Shown here: piece by piece, positions 47,696-56,532 of the stretch
Numbering within the stretch: the first letter of the stretch is position 1
How the letters are laid out: each line of letters starts with the position of its first letter
NCBI GenBank assembly: GCA_030158115.1
Contig: JAOATK010000018.1
Coordinates: 1-64,000, forward strand
Reading direction: 5' to 3'
Source: Legionella sp.
Lineage (GTDB): Bacteria > Pseudomonadota > Gammaproteobacteria > Legionellales > Legionellaceae
DNA: 64,000 nt
The notes under the pieces: model-generated
Told to the model about the DNA's origin: nothing
What the model saw: the letters and a program-made list of their open reading frames with translations, nothing else
Databases searched by the model: none
Made by a program: the position numbers and the translations under genes

Positions 47696-49813
47696 TTAAG
47701 GATGAGTTGGGTATTGCATTCCTTGATTACGTAATGTGGAATCAAGGCTATGTCTAGTTGCCGTAAAAAATCCTCCTGCCCAGTCCCATATTTCTGACAT
47801 GGTTTCTGTTGCTGCGGTTAAAAGTCCAGAGGCTGCCGTGCTTTCTTGTGGCTTAGGCATCTCGGTGGGTAAAGGGCAGTTTAGTTCTTCAGCAAGTCGT
47901 TGAAGTGCTGTGGAATTCTGCGGCATTTTTTTCATTAATAGCCGGAATTCTTTGAGCGAGCATTTACTTAACGTTAATTCTAATAAACGAAATTGATTTT
48001 CTAAAAAGGGATTGTGATGGTTGTGTAACCAAAGAGATAATGCCGGATTTGTTAATCCTCTAGAGTATAAGTGGTGGACTTTGGTTCGAATTTCAAGCTC
48101 TTCTTCTTCTGGTGTTTCTTTCAAAGAGTAAGTACTCATGGCTTCAATAAGTTGTTCCAAATGATGTTGAGTGGGCTCTTCTATTTCTTCTTGCAATATT
48201 AAAGCGAGATCCTTTACAAAAGGAACGGTCATTTTTGGGGCAGTTATTTTCTTTGGTGGAAGGGATTCTGGAATAACATATTTGGGTAAGTTAGGTGAAA
48301 AAAAGCCGGTCCATCCATAGAAAATACAGCGTTTTATATAAATAACAATTCTGGCAAAAAAACCTTTTTTTTGACTGAAATGTAATTCTAATTCCGCCTC
48401 TTCTTTCGCGTTATGAGCTAATTCTATTAGGTCATGGTTTTTTTCTGGATCCAGCTTTTTTAATGCTAATTCACACAAAAAAATCACCGTCTTGTAATTT
48501 TTTATCCCTCCTTCTAAACCAAAATGATGGATTGCCTTTAACGCATTATATAAAAATAAGTGGCGACAGATTGGTTGATTAAATAATTCAGGGTAACGGA
48601 GAAAAGTTGCAAATAAAGCCTCTTTAGTTTGCGGTGCTAATTCCTCTCTTAAAAGTAAGAAACTAAGGCGAGACATTGTATTAGCACTCATCTCCGATTT
48701 TTTTTCGTTTAAATAATAGTCTAAATAGTCATTCAACACCTTGTTTAGGGTGTCACTTGTACCCTGATAATGTATTAAAAAATAATCAAAGTTGGTGATT
48801 AGTTTATGTTGATGTGCGAGCACCTTTATCAATGGAGACTCTTCAACGCCATTTGTTGTTATCGAGGGAAAAGGAATAAGTTGAGTCATTCTTGGAATTT
48901 GAAGGCATTCTGCTTCATAAAATAATTCCACTTTACCCATTTTAGACTCATCTCTTAGGTGAGCGTTGATTAACGGAGCAATATTTGTCATTAAATGTTT
49001 AAGCTCTACTACATTATTGACCGCAAACAGTCGATCGATTGCTGCAGCCGAAAAGGTATGCCCTTGTTTTAAGAGGTGTTGGGTCAACGTTTCAATAAAT
49101 GCGGTATATGCTTGATAATGATGACCATTTAGATAGAGGTTTATTGCTAAAATTAAATAAGACTCTTGTTTGAAAAGGCTAAATAATTGCGAAGGTAGGG
49201 GCAGAAATAGAGGAAGATGTTTTATTATCATTAACAACACACGCTCTTTTCCTGCCTCATTTGTATTTAAGACATCAATTACCCGTGTTCCTGTTATTTT
49301 CATTAGATGGGCTAACATAAAATGTGCATTAGGCATTGTAGAAAAATTATTAACCCAATAATCCAGAAGGCAATATTCTGGATATTTTTTTAGTAAGGCG
49401 CTAACTTGTTCTTGTGTGAGTTGATGGAAATGAGGAGGAGCACACAATATGCTTATAGCGACTTCAATGGGTAATTTGTTAATTAACTCAGGAGACAGAA
49501 TCGAAACATCCAATTGATGAATCCATTGATTAAGACGGGATGGCTTGACATGGTCTTTAGAGGATAAACGATTTTGTAGAGGCTCACCCATCAATGCATC
49601 TAAATAGACTTGTTGTGTTAGTAGGTGAATAATTAATAAAGTGCGCACTTTAAGGTTTTGCACTAAGGGGATAAATTCTATGAGATCTTGGGGCTTAAAT
49701 TGATTGTGTTCCAGGCGTGCAATAAATTCTACTTGATTGGCTGCATTACTAGAAATCTGGGCTTGATAGTCTGTGTTTCCTAAAGCGGCTTTAAATTCAA
49801 TATGATTAAGCAT
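47696..49813 (-). CDS. Large helical protein, candidate Dot/Icm effector
   Basis: I do not recognise a named domain. From ATG 49813 (GGAGAG five bases upstream) the protein is 705 residues; in-frame ATGs at 49825 and 49852 are worse placed. It is almost wholly alpha-helical, with Leu/His/Gln-rich repeats and no signal peptide. A hydrophobic stretch, FFARIVIYIKRCIFYGWTGFF, lies near residue 500. An acidic block (ETPEEEELEIR) follows later. The size, eukaryote-like helical composition and its place before dapF suggest an effector. From memory, L. pneumophila has effector-listed genes at this locus; I could not check. Confidence 0.6.
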   Translation of the reverse strand: MLNHIEFKAALGNTDYQAQISSNAANQVEFIARLEHNQFKPQDLIEFIPLVQNLKVRTLLIIHLLTQQVYLDALMGEPLQNRLSSKDHVKPSRLNQWIHQLDVSILSPELINKLPIEVAISILCAPPHFHQLTQEQVSALLKKYPEYCLLDYWVNNFSTMPNAHFMLAHLMKITGTRVIDVLNTNEAGKERVLLMIIKHLPLFLPLPSQLFSLFKQESYLILAINLYLNGHHYQAYTAFIETLTQHLLKQGHTFSAAAIDRLFAVNNVVELKHLMTNIAPLINAHLRDESKMGKVELFYEAECLQIPRMTQLIPFPSITTNGVEESPLIKVLAHQHKLITNFDYFLIHYQGTSDTLNKVLNDYLDYYLNEKKSEMSANTMSRLSFLLLREELAPQTKEALFATFLRYPELFNQPICRHLFLYNALKAIHHFGLEGGIKNYKTVIFLCELALKKLDPEKNHDLIELAHNAKEEAELELHFSQKKGFFARIVIYIKRCIFYGWTGFFSPNLPKYVIPESLPPKKITAPKMTVPFVKDLALILQEEIEEPTQHHLEQLIEAMSTYSLKETPEEEELEIRTKVHHLYSRGLTNPALSLWLHNHHNPFLENQFRLLELTLSKCSLKEFRLLMKKMPQNSTALQRLAEELNCPLPTEMPKPQESTAASGLLTAATETMSEIWDWAGGFFTATRHSLDSTLRNQGMQYPTHP

Positions 49814-49986
49814 CCAACTCTCCATCTTCCTACAAGACCGTTTTTTTAGCATAGCGGTTTGGCAAAAAAACGCAACAGTTGCTCGAGAGATTCAAGTCAG
49901 CTTCACTGCCATTAAACGACGTTATCTTTTTTGTGAAAGCGCTAATCCATCTAACAAGATAGTAAGGTGCTGCATGCGGAATAGAT

Positions 49987-50006
49987 CCCCACGATAAGCT
50001 GTGGGG
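49987..50006. other. Short GC hairpin downstream of dapF
   Basis: CCCCAC (49987-49992) pairs with GTGGGG (50001-50006). It lies 36 bp beyond the dapF stop on the - strand, but no T-run follows on that strand. It may be a partial terminator or a dispersed hairpin repeat; a related GTGGGATGTAGGGG string occurs near 58970. Confidence 0.45.
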
Positions 50007-50041
50007 TGTAGGGAATTGGTGGATGCTAAGGTTATGTGTTC

Positions 50042-50872
50042 TTAAAAAACCATGCCTTCGTAGACAAAGGTAGCAGAGCCTGTCAATGTTATGGGTTCAT
50101 TAAATTCCGGCCAATCAATAATTAAATCGCCACCGGGCAAAGTAACGGTTATTTGTTTCTCCAAATGATGGAATAAACGACCTGCTGCAGCAGCTGCAAC
50201 AGCACCACTTCCACATGCAAGCGTTTCCGCGCAACCTCGCTCATAGACTCGTAATTTGATGTGTCGAGGCGTCAGAATTTGCATGAATCCTACGTTGGTT
50301 TGCTCAGGGAAACAGGAGTGAATACTAATTTGTTCACCCCATTCTTGGACTGGGGCTAGTTCAACATCATCAACTAATAAAACAGCATGTGGATTACCTA
50401 CACTTAGAGCATGTAGGGTGGCTGTTTTTCCTTGTGAAAGCGGTAAGTGATATTCGCTTTCTTGGTGGTTGGTTAAGAATGGAATATTTTGGGGTTCTAG
50501 TTTAGGCATCCCCATGTCAACTCGAACCGTGTTGTCTTCGTGAATATGCAAAGTCATTTGAGTTGTTTTAGTCGCAACTATTAAGTCATTTTTATTAGTT
50601 AGACCATAGTGTTTGGCAAATAAGGCAAGGCAGCGCGCACCATTGCCACATTGTCCCACCTCTTGTCCATTGGCATTAAATATTCGGTAAGTAAAATCGA
50701 TACCCGCAGTTTCACTGCGTTCAATGAGTAACATTTGGTCAAAGCCAATACCCGTGTGACGTTGAGATAAGTAGGCTATATATTGAGGAGTGAGCTTAAT
50801 GGTTTGATTAATGCCATCAATGACCATGAAATCATTGCCTAACCCATGCATTTTTGTAAATTTCATATTCAT
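50042..50872 (-). CDS. dapF: Diaminopimelate epimerase
   Basis: DapF converts LL- to meso-diaminopimelate for lysine and peptidoglycan synthesis, without a cofactor. The 276-residue protein has KMHGLGNDFMVID at the N-terminus and both catalytic cysteines, in GQCGNGARC (Cys75) and TLACGSGA. Two starts are possible (50872 or 50866, MKFTKMHG). The small lipoprotein gene lptM lies 11 bp upstream, the same order as in E. coli. Confidence 0.98.
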   Translation of the reverse strand: MNMKFTKMHGLGNDFMVIDGINQTIKLTPQYIAYLSQRHTGIGFDQMLLIERSETAGIDFTYRIFNANGQEVGQCGNGARCLALFAKHYGLTNKNDLIVATKTTQMTLHIHEDNTVRVDMGMPKLEPQNIPFLTNHQESEYHLPLSQGKTATLHALSVGNPHAVLLVDDVELAPVQEWGEQISIHSCFPEQTNVGFMQILTPRHIKLRVYERGCAETLACGSGAVAAAAAGRLFHHLEKQITVTLPGGDLIIDWPEFNEPITLTGSATFVYEGMVF

Positions 50873-50883
50873 TTATTGGCTCA

Positions 50884-51000
50884 TTAATTTATTTTATTGA
50901 TCTGCTCATTTTGCGGTAAATAGAGAGGTCCTTTTTGGCCGCATCCTGTTAAAGAAGAGATGGCCAGAGAGCTTATCAATAAAAAACAAAAAGGTTTCAT
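50884..51000 (-). CDS. lptM: LptM/YifL-type small lipoprotein
   Basis: A 38-residue lipoprotein: MKPFCFLLISSLAISSLTGC gives a signal sequence with lipobox LTGC. GQKGPLYLP follows, the conserved LptM motif that mimics lipopolysaccharide while LptD matures in the outer membrane. I choose ATG 51000. The in-frame ATG 51120 would insert 40 residues read through an inverted repeat and bury the signal sequence. Its place just upstream of dapF matches E. coli yifL. Confidence 0.9.
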   Translation of the reverse strand: MKPFCFLLISSLAISSLTGCGQKGPLYLPQNEQINKIN

Positions 51001-51016
51001 AACTGATTGCCTGTTT

Positions 51017-51096
51017 CCTAAGTCCCGCGGCTTGTCCACGGGATCCATGTAGCTAGTGGGATCAGTGGATCCCGTGGACAAGCCGCGGGACTTAGG
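51017..51096. repeat. Perfect 31-bp inverted repeat upstream of lptM
   Basis: Arms 51017-51047 and 51066-51096 are exact reverse complements over 31 bp (outer end CCTAAGTCCCGCGG) around an 18-base loop. As RNA this would be a very stable hairpin in the lptM leader, 17 bp upstream of its ATG. The sequence ATGAAACC(C/T)TTT occurs both upstream of the element (from 51120) and at the lptM start (51000). The arm shares CTTGT...GGGATCCATG with the element at 33191. Confidence 0.93.
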
Positions 51097-51167
51097 GATA
51101 GAGCGATTAAAGGGTTTCATTTAATGTCAGTAACGTAATGTGTTTTATAGATTATAGGGAGTTTATG

Positions 51168-53984
51168 TTAAAAAGAGAAATTATTAGGAGGATCTTCTGA
51201 CTTCGGATCTTTATCATCCTTTTCTGTAGATGAGGATTTAGAAGGATCAAGTTTCTTTAAATTCTCGGTAACATTGGTACCTGCAGTGCGCCAAAAACGG
51301 TAAGATTTTCCAGCTGTGTTTCCGGTTGTATTATAAGCAGCAAGTGCTAGTAATCCAGGAAGAATACCAGAAAGAAGAACTCCTGCGACGATGAGTACAT
51401 TAGTTACATAGCGCCTCCATGCAGAATTTCGATGATCTTTGAGTATCAAGGAGTCATGGTGATCCAATTTAACATAAAAATCACGCACTCTAGTTGATGC
51501 CTCGAGCTTATTTTCCGTATTCGTTAAGCAATGAAGTAGTTCGTTAATTAGTTTGATTTTTTTGTCGCATAATTCAACTTTTTTTGTAGGAGATTCAAGC
51601 GTTTTAAGGTAGTTGCGAGTTAGTTGTTCTAACTTCTCCGCGAGGATTATAAATTTCACTTCTTCCTTATTTTTGATGTATTTTTCATATCGGTCGGCAT
51701 TTGCTGACTGCACTTTTAATTGAGCATTATCTCGCTGTAATTTTTTGTGCTTTTGAGTTAGCGCTTCTACTTTATTGGATAGATCTTTGATTTTTTGATC
51801 TACTTGTTCTTGAGTTCGATCTATCACGCCATAATTATCAATAGCATAGCGTTCAGCTAACTTTAAAAAACCGTCATTAATAGCGACTTTAGGTAAGTCA
51901 TGTGGTCTATCTTGATAAAATTTTTGAGCGGTAATTTTAATCAACTCAGGAGATATTTCGTTATAAAGAGAGCACTCACATTGCAATAGAGTAAGGATGC
52001 TGACATCATCAAATCGTTTTATCTTCCGAAGGGCAACTATATCATTAACTAAAACTTGGGTTTGGGTATAGAGTTTTTCAAAATCCTTTAAATATTCGCC
52101 ATATTGTTCCTCAAAACCCGTTATTAAGTTTTCAATAAATTCAGACCCTTGGGGAGGGTACTCATTTTTTACTTGCTCCCATGTATAGCTTATTTTGGCA
52201 TTAATAGGATGGTTGTCTAGCTTTTTGTACGGTTCTGAATTGACAATGTCGTTAATGCGTGCGTCGATTTCTGGCTGCTCTTCTGAGCTCATTGCTTCAC
52301 TTATCTGTTCTTGCACAGTCTTTTGTAAATTTAATTGGGTTAATAGACCTTTAAAAAAATGGATTAATTTCTTATCGGGAGTTTCTTGTAAGCGATCAAA
52401 CTGTTCTTTCAGAATAGTATATTGCGCCTTTACTGTATTAATCAGTCCTGAGAGGCTTAATTGGATAAGTTGAGTAAAAAATGTAGTGGTATCGGAGGTT
52501 TGTAGTTCATAAAAAGTGGCTAATGCTCGCGTGATCGCAGCAAATAGTAGTTGTTTTTGTTCTTGTTTTTCAGCGGTGCTCCATTCTTCACTTAAATATT
52601 TCTGGCTGACTTGTTGTATTACTATGCCAAAAGCTTGTAAAACATCTGGATGATGTTCAGGCGTTATTTGACCAATGTTTTCTTTTAGTGCGTTACATGC
52701 CGCATCAATCATTTCAGCTAAATTATTCGGTGCAACTAAATTGAATGTTTTAAAAAAGTAATTTTGCATCAAACGGCTATGTTCCTCGTTAACATAGCCA
52801 ACTTTAATAGAGTAGGACTCATTAAACTGTCTATATTTATGACCTGTATGAAGCATTTTGCGCTGGGGAAGTAAGCCCCCCATCCAGTAATTTGTTTGAT
52901 TAAAGGCCCTATAACCTGCGCGGTTTGTTTCAATTTTTGAGTAAAGTTCGCGGTATATTTTTGGAAAATCTAACTGAGATACATCAATTCTTTTAGTACT
53001 TTCGATTGGTTCCTCAATGGGTTTGGCATGCTTTCTACCCAAGCCTCGACCATAGCGAAAAACCTCTGTGGCATCTTTAAATTTTACGTCATGATGGTTT
53101 AGAAAATCTAGCATTTTATAAAGCATCAATTTTTGTACGTGAGTCGTTTTAGTCTTTTCAGGACTAACTATCTTTTTTTGCTGTGAAGCATTATTTCCTG
53201 CAGAACCAGTTCCATGATGACCTGGCATTGACTGATAAGAAATTGTTTGTTCACTATTTACGGCTTCTGGGTATATCGGGGTGAAACCCCAGTCAGTACG
53301 TTCATTTTCATAATGAATGATTTCTGCATTGTTAATAATTCTAGGGAGGCTAAAAAAGCGTTCGTCATACCATGTTATTGGATAAATATCTCCAGGAACA
53401 GGGTCAATGCCAAAAAAATTAATAGTAGCTAATGGGATATTATTTTTTAAATTTTGAAACCATTCGTCTTGAGGTTCTATATCTTGAAGTTGAGTTTTTA
53501 ATATTGCAATGATATCAGGCGTATTATTAACAGGTTTACTTTTCTTTCTTAGGCTTTGTTGTTGAGTTAAACGTTCTAGTAATTCACCAAGGTTTTTACA
53601 TGATTCAAGGATCTTTTTTATTTCTTCTAGTTCATGAGCAAGTATAATAGATTCCACCGCACCTCTGCTATGCGCTATGATATTGATGGTTGTTTGTTCT
53701 CGCACAATGGCTTTTAATACGGCAGCAAGTCCTAATGCAATTTTTTCTCCTACGAGAGATCCTCTTGTATCTGGTCCATTAATCACAGTAATTTCATTTG
53801 CTTCATAAGGGATAGGATTTTTGAGATCAATTTTGGGGGTTGCTGTTGTTTCAATTAAGCTTGAAACTATGCTCAGAGTTTCACCTTTTGGATAGTCCAA
53901 TACCTTAATAGGTTTTTTCACGCTTTTTAACGTGGGGGTATAGACAGTATCTGTACCTAGCATGGTCAGGGTAAATGATGGCAT
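51168..53984 (-). CDS. Large alpha/beta-hydrolase-like protein, candidate Dot/Icm effector
   Basis: A 938-residue cytosolic-type protein with no signal peptide. The N-terminal 260 residues look like a lipase-type hydrolase: nucleophile elbow AHSRG (Ser106), a possible acid Asp194 in FGIDPVPGD, and His256/257 in MPGHHGTG. This resembles Legionella DUF5621-type and Tle1-like lipases. The middle is helical, with a coiled coil at about 750-800. Near residue 880 is a hydrophobic segment, VLIVAGVLLSGILPGLLALAA. The tail is rich in Ser/Glu/Asp/Lys, as in Dot/Icm signals. It lies 167 bp upstream of the lptM start on the same strand. Enzyme activity is inferred. Confidence 0.7.
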   Translation of the reverse strand: MPSFTLTMLGTDTVYTPTLKSVKKPIKVLDYPKGETLSIVSSLIETTATPKIDLKNPIPYEANEITVINGPDTRGSLVGEKIALGLAAVLKAIVREQTTINIIAHSRGAVESIILAHELEEIKKILESCKNLGELLERLTQQQSLRKKSKPVNNTPDIIAILKTQLQDIEPQDEWFQNLKNNIPLATINFFGIDPVPGDIYPITWYDERFFSLPRIINNAEIIHYENERTDWGFTPIYPEAVNSEQTISYQSMPGHHGTGSAGNNASQQKKIVSPEKTKTTHVQKLMLYKMLDFLNHHDVKFKDATEVFRYGRGLGRKHAKPIEEPIESTKRIDVSQLDFPKIYRELYSKIETNRAGYRAFNQTNYWMGGLLPQRKMLHTGHKYRQFNESYSIKVGYVNEEHSRLMQNYFFKTFNLVAPNNLAEMIDAACNALKENIGQITPEHHPDVLQAFGIVIQQVSQKYLSEEWSTAEKQEQKQLLFAAITRALATFYELQTSDTTTFFTQLIQLSLSGLINTVKAQYTILKEQFDRLQETPDKKLIHFFKGLLTQLNLQKTVQEQISEAMSSEEQPEIDARINDIVNSEPYKKLDNHPINAKISYTWEQVKNEYPPQGSEFIENLITGFEEQYGEYLKDFEKLYTQTQVLVNDIVALRKIKRFDDVSILTLLQCECSLYNEISPELIKITAQKFYQDRPHDLPKVAINDGFLKLAERYAIDNYGVIDRTQEQVDQKIKDLSNKVEALTQKHKKLQRDNAQLKVQSANADRYEKYIKNKEEVKFIILAEKLEQLTRNYLKTLESPTKKVELCDKKIKLINELLHCLTNTENKLEASTRVRDFYVKLDHHDSLILKDHRNSAWRRYVTNVLIVAGVLLSGILPGLLALAAYNTTGNTAGKSYRFWRTAGTNVTENLKKLDPSKSSSTEKDDKDPKSEDPPNNFSF

Positions 53985-54180
53985 AAGGAATGCGATTTAT
54001 TAGGTCACCTTAGTTAATTGTAGCACATCATAGAGAGTGAAATAAATACTCGTTGGTCATTTTTAAACAAAAAACAGTTGGTTATTGCGAGCGAACTCAC
54101 TTTTCTGCTGAAATTTGGGTAAGGTATGTCTTGCACTGCGCTGATGCATTGGCGATAATTTGTTTTTTGTATGTGAGGGG

Positions 54181-54846
54181 ATGGTTTTGAGTGTTTTTAT
54201 GAAAGAGCCTCAAGCGTTAGCGCAGGCATGTATTATTTGGATGCATGGCTTGGGCGCTGATGCTTCAGACATGGAGAGTTTAGCTGATCAGTTAAAAATT
54301 GACGGCAAAGCAATACGCCATGTGTTTATCAATGCATCAATGCGTCCTGTGACGCTGAATAATGGCATGGTAATGCCTGCTTGGTATGACATTATGGGTT
54401 TGGAGTTGATTGATAGACAAGATAAAGCAGGGATAGAAGAATCTGAAAAGGTTATTCGTAAGGTAATGGATGAACAATTAAATGATGGCTTTACGTATGA
54501 GCAGATTTTTTTAGCAGGTTTTTCTCAAGGGGGTGCTATGGCACTTCATACCGCACTGCATACTACAGCAAAGTTAGGTGGGATTATTGCTTTATCTTCT
54601 TATATTCCTTTAGCTGATCACACTCGACCAAAACTTGATAAAAGTACGCCTATTTTTATAGGTTCTGGTACTTTTGATCCGCTCGTTTTACCTAAGTGGG
54701 TGGAGATGAGTAAAGATTGGTTATTAAACAATGGCTATAGTCATCTCACCAGCCATCACTACCCTATGGAGCATTCAGTGTGTCTGGAGGAAATGCAGGA
54801 TATTGCTCTTTGGTTGAGTCAACAGATTTTGGGGAGAATTGCATAA
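54181..54846 (+). CDS. Carboxylesterase/phospholipase (Abhydrolase_2 family)
   Basis: A roughly 221-residue cytosolic alpha/beta hydrolase of the carboxylesterase/acyl-protein-thioesterase type. It has IIWMHGLGADASDM (oxyanion loop), AWYDIMG, nucleophile GFSQGGAM, acid GTFDPLV and catalytic His in YPMEHSV. Likely substrates are short-chain esters or lysophospholipids. The start is unclear: GAGGGG at 54175-54180 touches ATG 54181 and is best spaced for TTG 54187; TTG 54160 is also open. The stop overlaps the ratA ATG by one base. Confidence 0.92.
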   Translation: MVLSVFMKEPQALAQACIIWMHGLGADASDMESLADQLKIDGKAIRHVFINASMRPVTLNNGMVMPAWYDIMGLELIDRQDKAGIEESEKVIRKVMDEQLNDGFTYEQIFLAGFSQGGAMALHTALHTTAKLGGIIALSSYIPLADHTRPKLDKSTPIFIGSGTFDPLVLPKWVEMSKDWLLNNGYSHLTSHHYPMEHSVCLEEMQDIALWLSQQILGRIA

Positions 54847-55280
54847 TGACGATAGTAAAAAAATCAAGAACAGTGGGTTACAGCTGTGAGCAAATGTTTC
54901 GTCTGGTAAACGAAGTAGAACATTACTCTCAATTTTTACCTTATTGTACTGAAAGTATCGTGCATCATCGTGATGAAGATGAAGTTCAGGCTACTTTAAT
55001 TATAGGTGCGGCGGGAATGACCAAGTCGTTTACAACACGTAATCTGTTGCAAATTAATAAGATGATAGAAATTCGTTTGGTAGATGGACCCTTTAGTCAT
55101 TTAGAAGGCTTTTGGCGCTTTGATGAAATGACGGATGGATGTAAAATTTCGTTTGATTTAGAATTTGAGTTTGCAGGAAAAATGTTTTCCATGTTACTTG
55201 GCCCCGTATTTGAGCAGGTTACCGATAAAATGGTAGATTCCTTTTGCGATAGAGCTAAGGCCATGTATGATCACGATTGA
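54846..55280 (+). CDS. ratA: RatA-type START/COQ10 domain protein
   Basis: A 144-residue START-like protein of the RatA/PasT/COQ10 family. It has RTVGYSCEQMFRLVNEVEHYSQFLPYC, then GPFSHLEGFWRF and the C-terminal VTDKMVDSFCDRAKAMY helix. E. coli RatA was described as an inhibitor of 70S association; the fold suggests quinone or lipid binding. I choose ATG 54846, not an in-frame start 66 bp upstream inside the esterase gene. rnfH overlaps its 3' end, the gene pair seen in E. coli. Confidence 0.93.
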   Translation: MTIVKKSRTVGYSCEQMFRLVNEVEHYSQFLPYCTESIVHHRDEDEVQATLIIGAAGMTKSFTTRNLLQINKMIEIRLVDGPFSHLEGFWRFDEMTDGCKISFDLEFEFAGKMFSMLLGPVFEQVTDKMVDSFCDRAKAMYDHD

Positions 55281-55548
55281 GTTGGTCTATGTTACACCCG
55301 AACGCAAAACAGTTCACTTTAATCTAGAACTTGTTGCCGGAGCAACAGTAATTGATGCACTTAATGCTTCCGGGATATATCAAGCTTATCCTGAAACGAT
55401 GGGGCTTCCTCTTGGTATTTACGCAAAATTAGTAACCTTGGACACGGTGTTAAAAGAAGGGGATCGTTTGGAGATATATAGACCATTAGTTTTAGATCCA
55501 AAAGAAACACGTCGACAAAAAGCACGTGCGAAAGCAAAGGAAAAGTGA
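55267..55548 (+). CDS. rnfH: RnfH family ubiquitin-fold protein
   Basis: A 93-residue beta-grasp protein (UPF0125, RnfH/RatB). It begins ITIELVYVTPERKTVHFNLEL and has GLPLGIYAKLVTLDTVLKEGDRLEIYRPL, the family signature, then a basic tail. The function is unknown; its conserved pairing with ratA led to an unproven toxin-antitoxin idea. The start lies within the last codons of ratA. Confidence 0.93.
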   Translation: MITIELVYVTPERKTVHFNLELVAGATVIDALNASGIYQAYPETMGLPLGIYAKLVTLDTVLKEGDRLEIYRPLVLDPKETRRQKARAKAKEK

Positions 55549-55615
55549 TAATAAACGATAAGTCTAGCTTAGTTGTAAGCAACTAAAGGCATTTCCTTAA
55601 GGAATTTACGCCCTT

Positions 55616-55680
55616 GTAGCCTGGATGCAGCGGGATCAGTGGCACAAAATTCCCAGATTACGCTATGCTGCATCTAGGCC
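55616..55680. repeat. Dispersed palindromic repeat (TAGCCTGGAT type)
   Basis: The ends TAGCCTGGATGCAGC and GCTGCATCTAGGCCA are imperfect inverted copies around CCCAGATTACGCTA. A second, more diverged copy lies at 59720-59798. Both sit just after gene ends. Confidence 0.7.
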
Positions 55681-55700
55681 ATATGAGCGCGCTCTATTTT

Positions 55701-56012
55701 TTACTTAGACTCAATCTGTCTTAAGCTATTGTTAGCGAAATATAAACTCACGGTATGTACAGTCATTGGTCCATGACCTTTGCGCCAAGTATAAGCATAA
55801 TCCCAACGATCATCATTGAATGTTGGACTTAATAAGCTAGTTCCCATTAAAATGGCCGCATCATTTTTGCTCATTCCTATCTTCAGTCGATCTATTCGAG
55901 ATTTAGGTAATAAATTACCCTGTTGTGATACTCTTCGAGCAAAGTCATAGGAAGAACATTGAGTTAATGTTAAAGTGCATAACATACTGAGAAGAAGAAC
56001 AATAGTTCGCAT
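55701..56012 (-). CDS. bamE: Outer membrane assembly lipoprotein BamE (SmpA/OmlA)
   Basis: BamE is a small lipoprotein of the outer-membrane beta-barrel assembly machine. From ATG 56012 the protein is 103 residues, with signal MRTIVLLLSMLCTLTLTQC and lipobox LTQC. The fold core has SRIDRLKIGMSKNDAAILMGTSLLSPTFNDDRWDYAY, the family signature. ATG 56027 (MIGKKMRTIV) is also possible and would give a more basic signal start. It is divergent from fur, as in many gammaproteobacteria. Confidence 0.93.
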   Translation of the reverse strand: MRTIVLLLSMLCTLTLTQCSSYDFARRVSQQGNLLPKSRIDRLKIGMSKNDAAILMGTSLLSPTFNDDRWDYAYTWRKGHGPMTVHTVSLYFANNSLRQIESK

Positions 56013-56121
56013 TTTTTTGCCTATCATGAAAAATTTCGCCATAATAACACGCCAGTTAATGAAAGGCACCTGTAAGGTAAGAATAACCTCATGCATTCAT
56101 GCAATGAGCCAAGGAGTTTGA

Positions 56122-56532
56122 ATGGAAGAAAGTAAACAGTTAAAAAATGCTGGGTTAAAAATTACAATACCACGTTTAAAAGTATTACAAATTTTAGAAC
56201 AATCACCCAAGCATCACTTAAGTGCGGAAGGGGTTTATAAGGCCTTGCTTGAGACGGGAGAGGATGTTGGCTTGGCGACTGTTTATCGTGTGTTAACGCA
56301 GTTTGAAGAAGCAGGTTTGGTTTCACGACATAATTTTGAAGGTGGTTATTCCGTATTTGAATTGAGTTTGGGTGTTCATCACGATCATCTGGTGTGTGTT
56401 AAATGCGGGAGTGTTGAAGAGTTTATTGATGAAATTATTGAGCAAAGACAAAAAGAAATTGCGGAAAAAGCACAGTTTCAAATGACGGATCATGCGTTGA
56501 ATATTTATGGTATCTGTCCACGGTGTCATTAA
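56122..56532 (+). CDS. fur: Ferric uptake regulator Fur
   Basis: Fur represses iron-uptake genes when bound to Fe(II). In L. pneumophila it matters for intracellular growth. The 136-residue protein has the winged-helix segment LKITIPRLKVLQILE and GLATVYRVLTQFEEAGLV, then the metal site HHDHLVCVKCG (with HHDH and CXXC) and a second CPRCH at the end. It is divergent from bamE and convergent with the cyclase, with stops overlapping by four bases. I do not see a clear Fur box in its short promoter gap. Confidence 0.97.
   Translation: MEESKQLKNAGLKITIPRLKVLQILEQSPKHHLSAEGVYKALLETGEDVGLATVYRVLTQFEEAGLVSRHNFEGGYSVFELSLGVHHDHLVCVKCGSVEEFIDEIIEQRQKEIAEKAQFQMTDHALNIYGICPRCH

Noticed and set aside
51001..51120. 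40-residue N-terminal extension of LptM
   Set aside because: It is translated through a 31-bp inverted repeat and would place the lipoprotein signal internally.
53985..54159. PmrA or similar regulator box upstream of the hydrolase-like effector
   Set aside because: I looked for paired CTTAAT-type repeats and found none good enough.
56097..56121. Fur box between bamE and fur
   Set aside because: The short gap has no stretch close to the GATAAT-type consensus.
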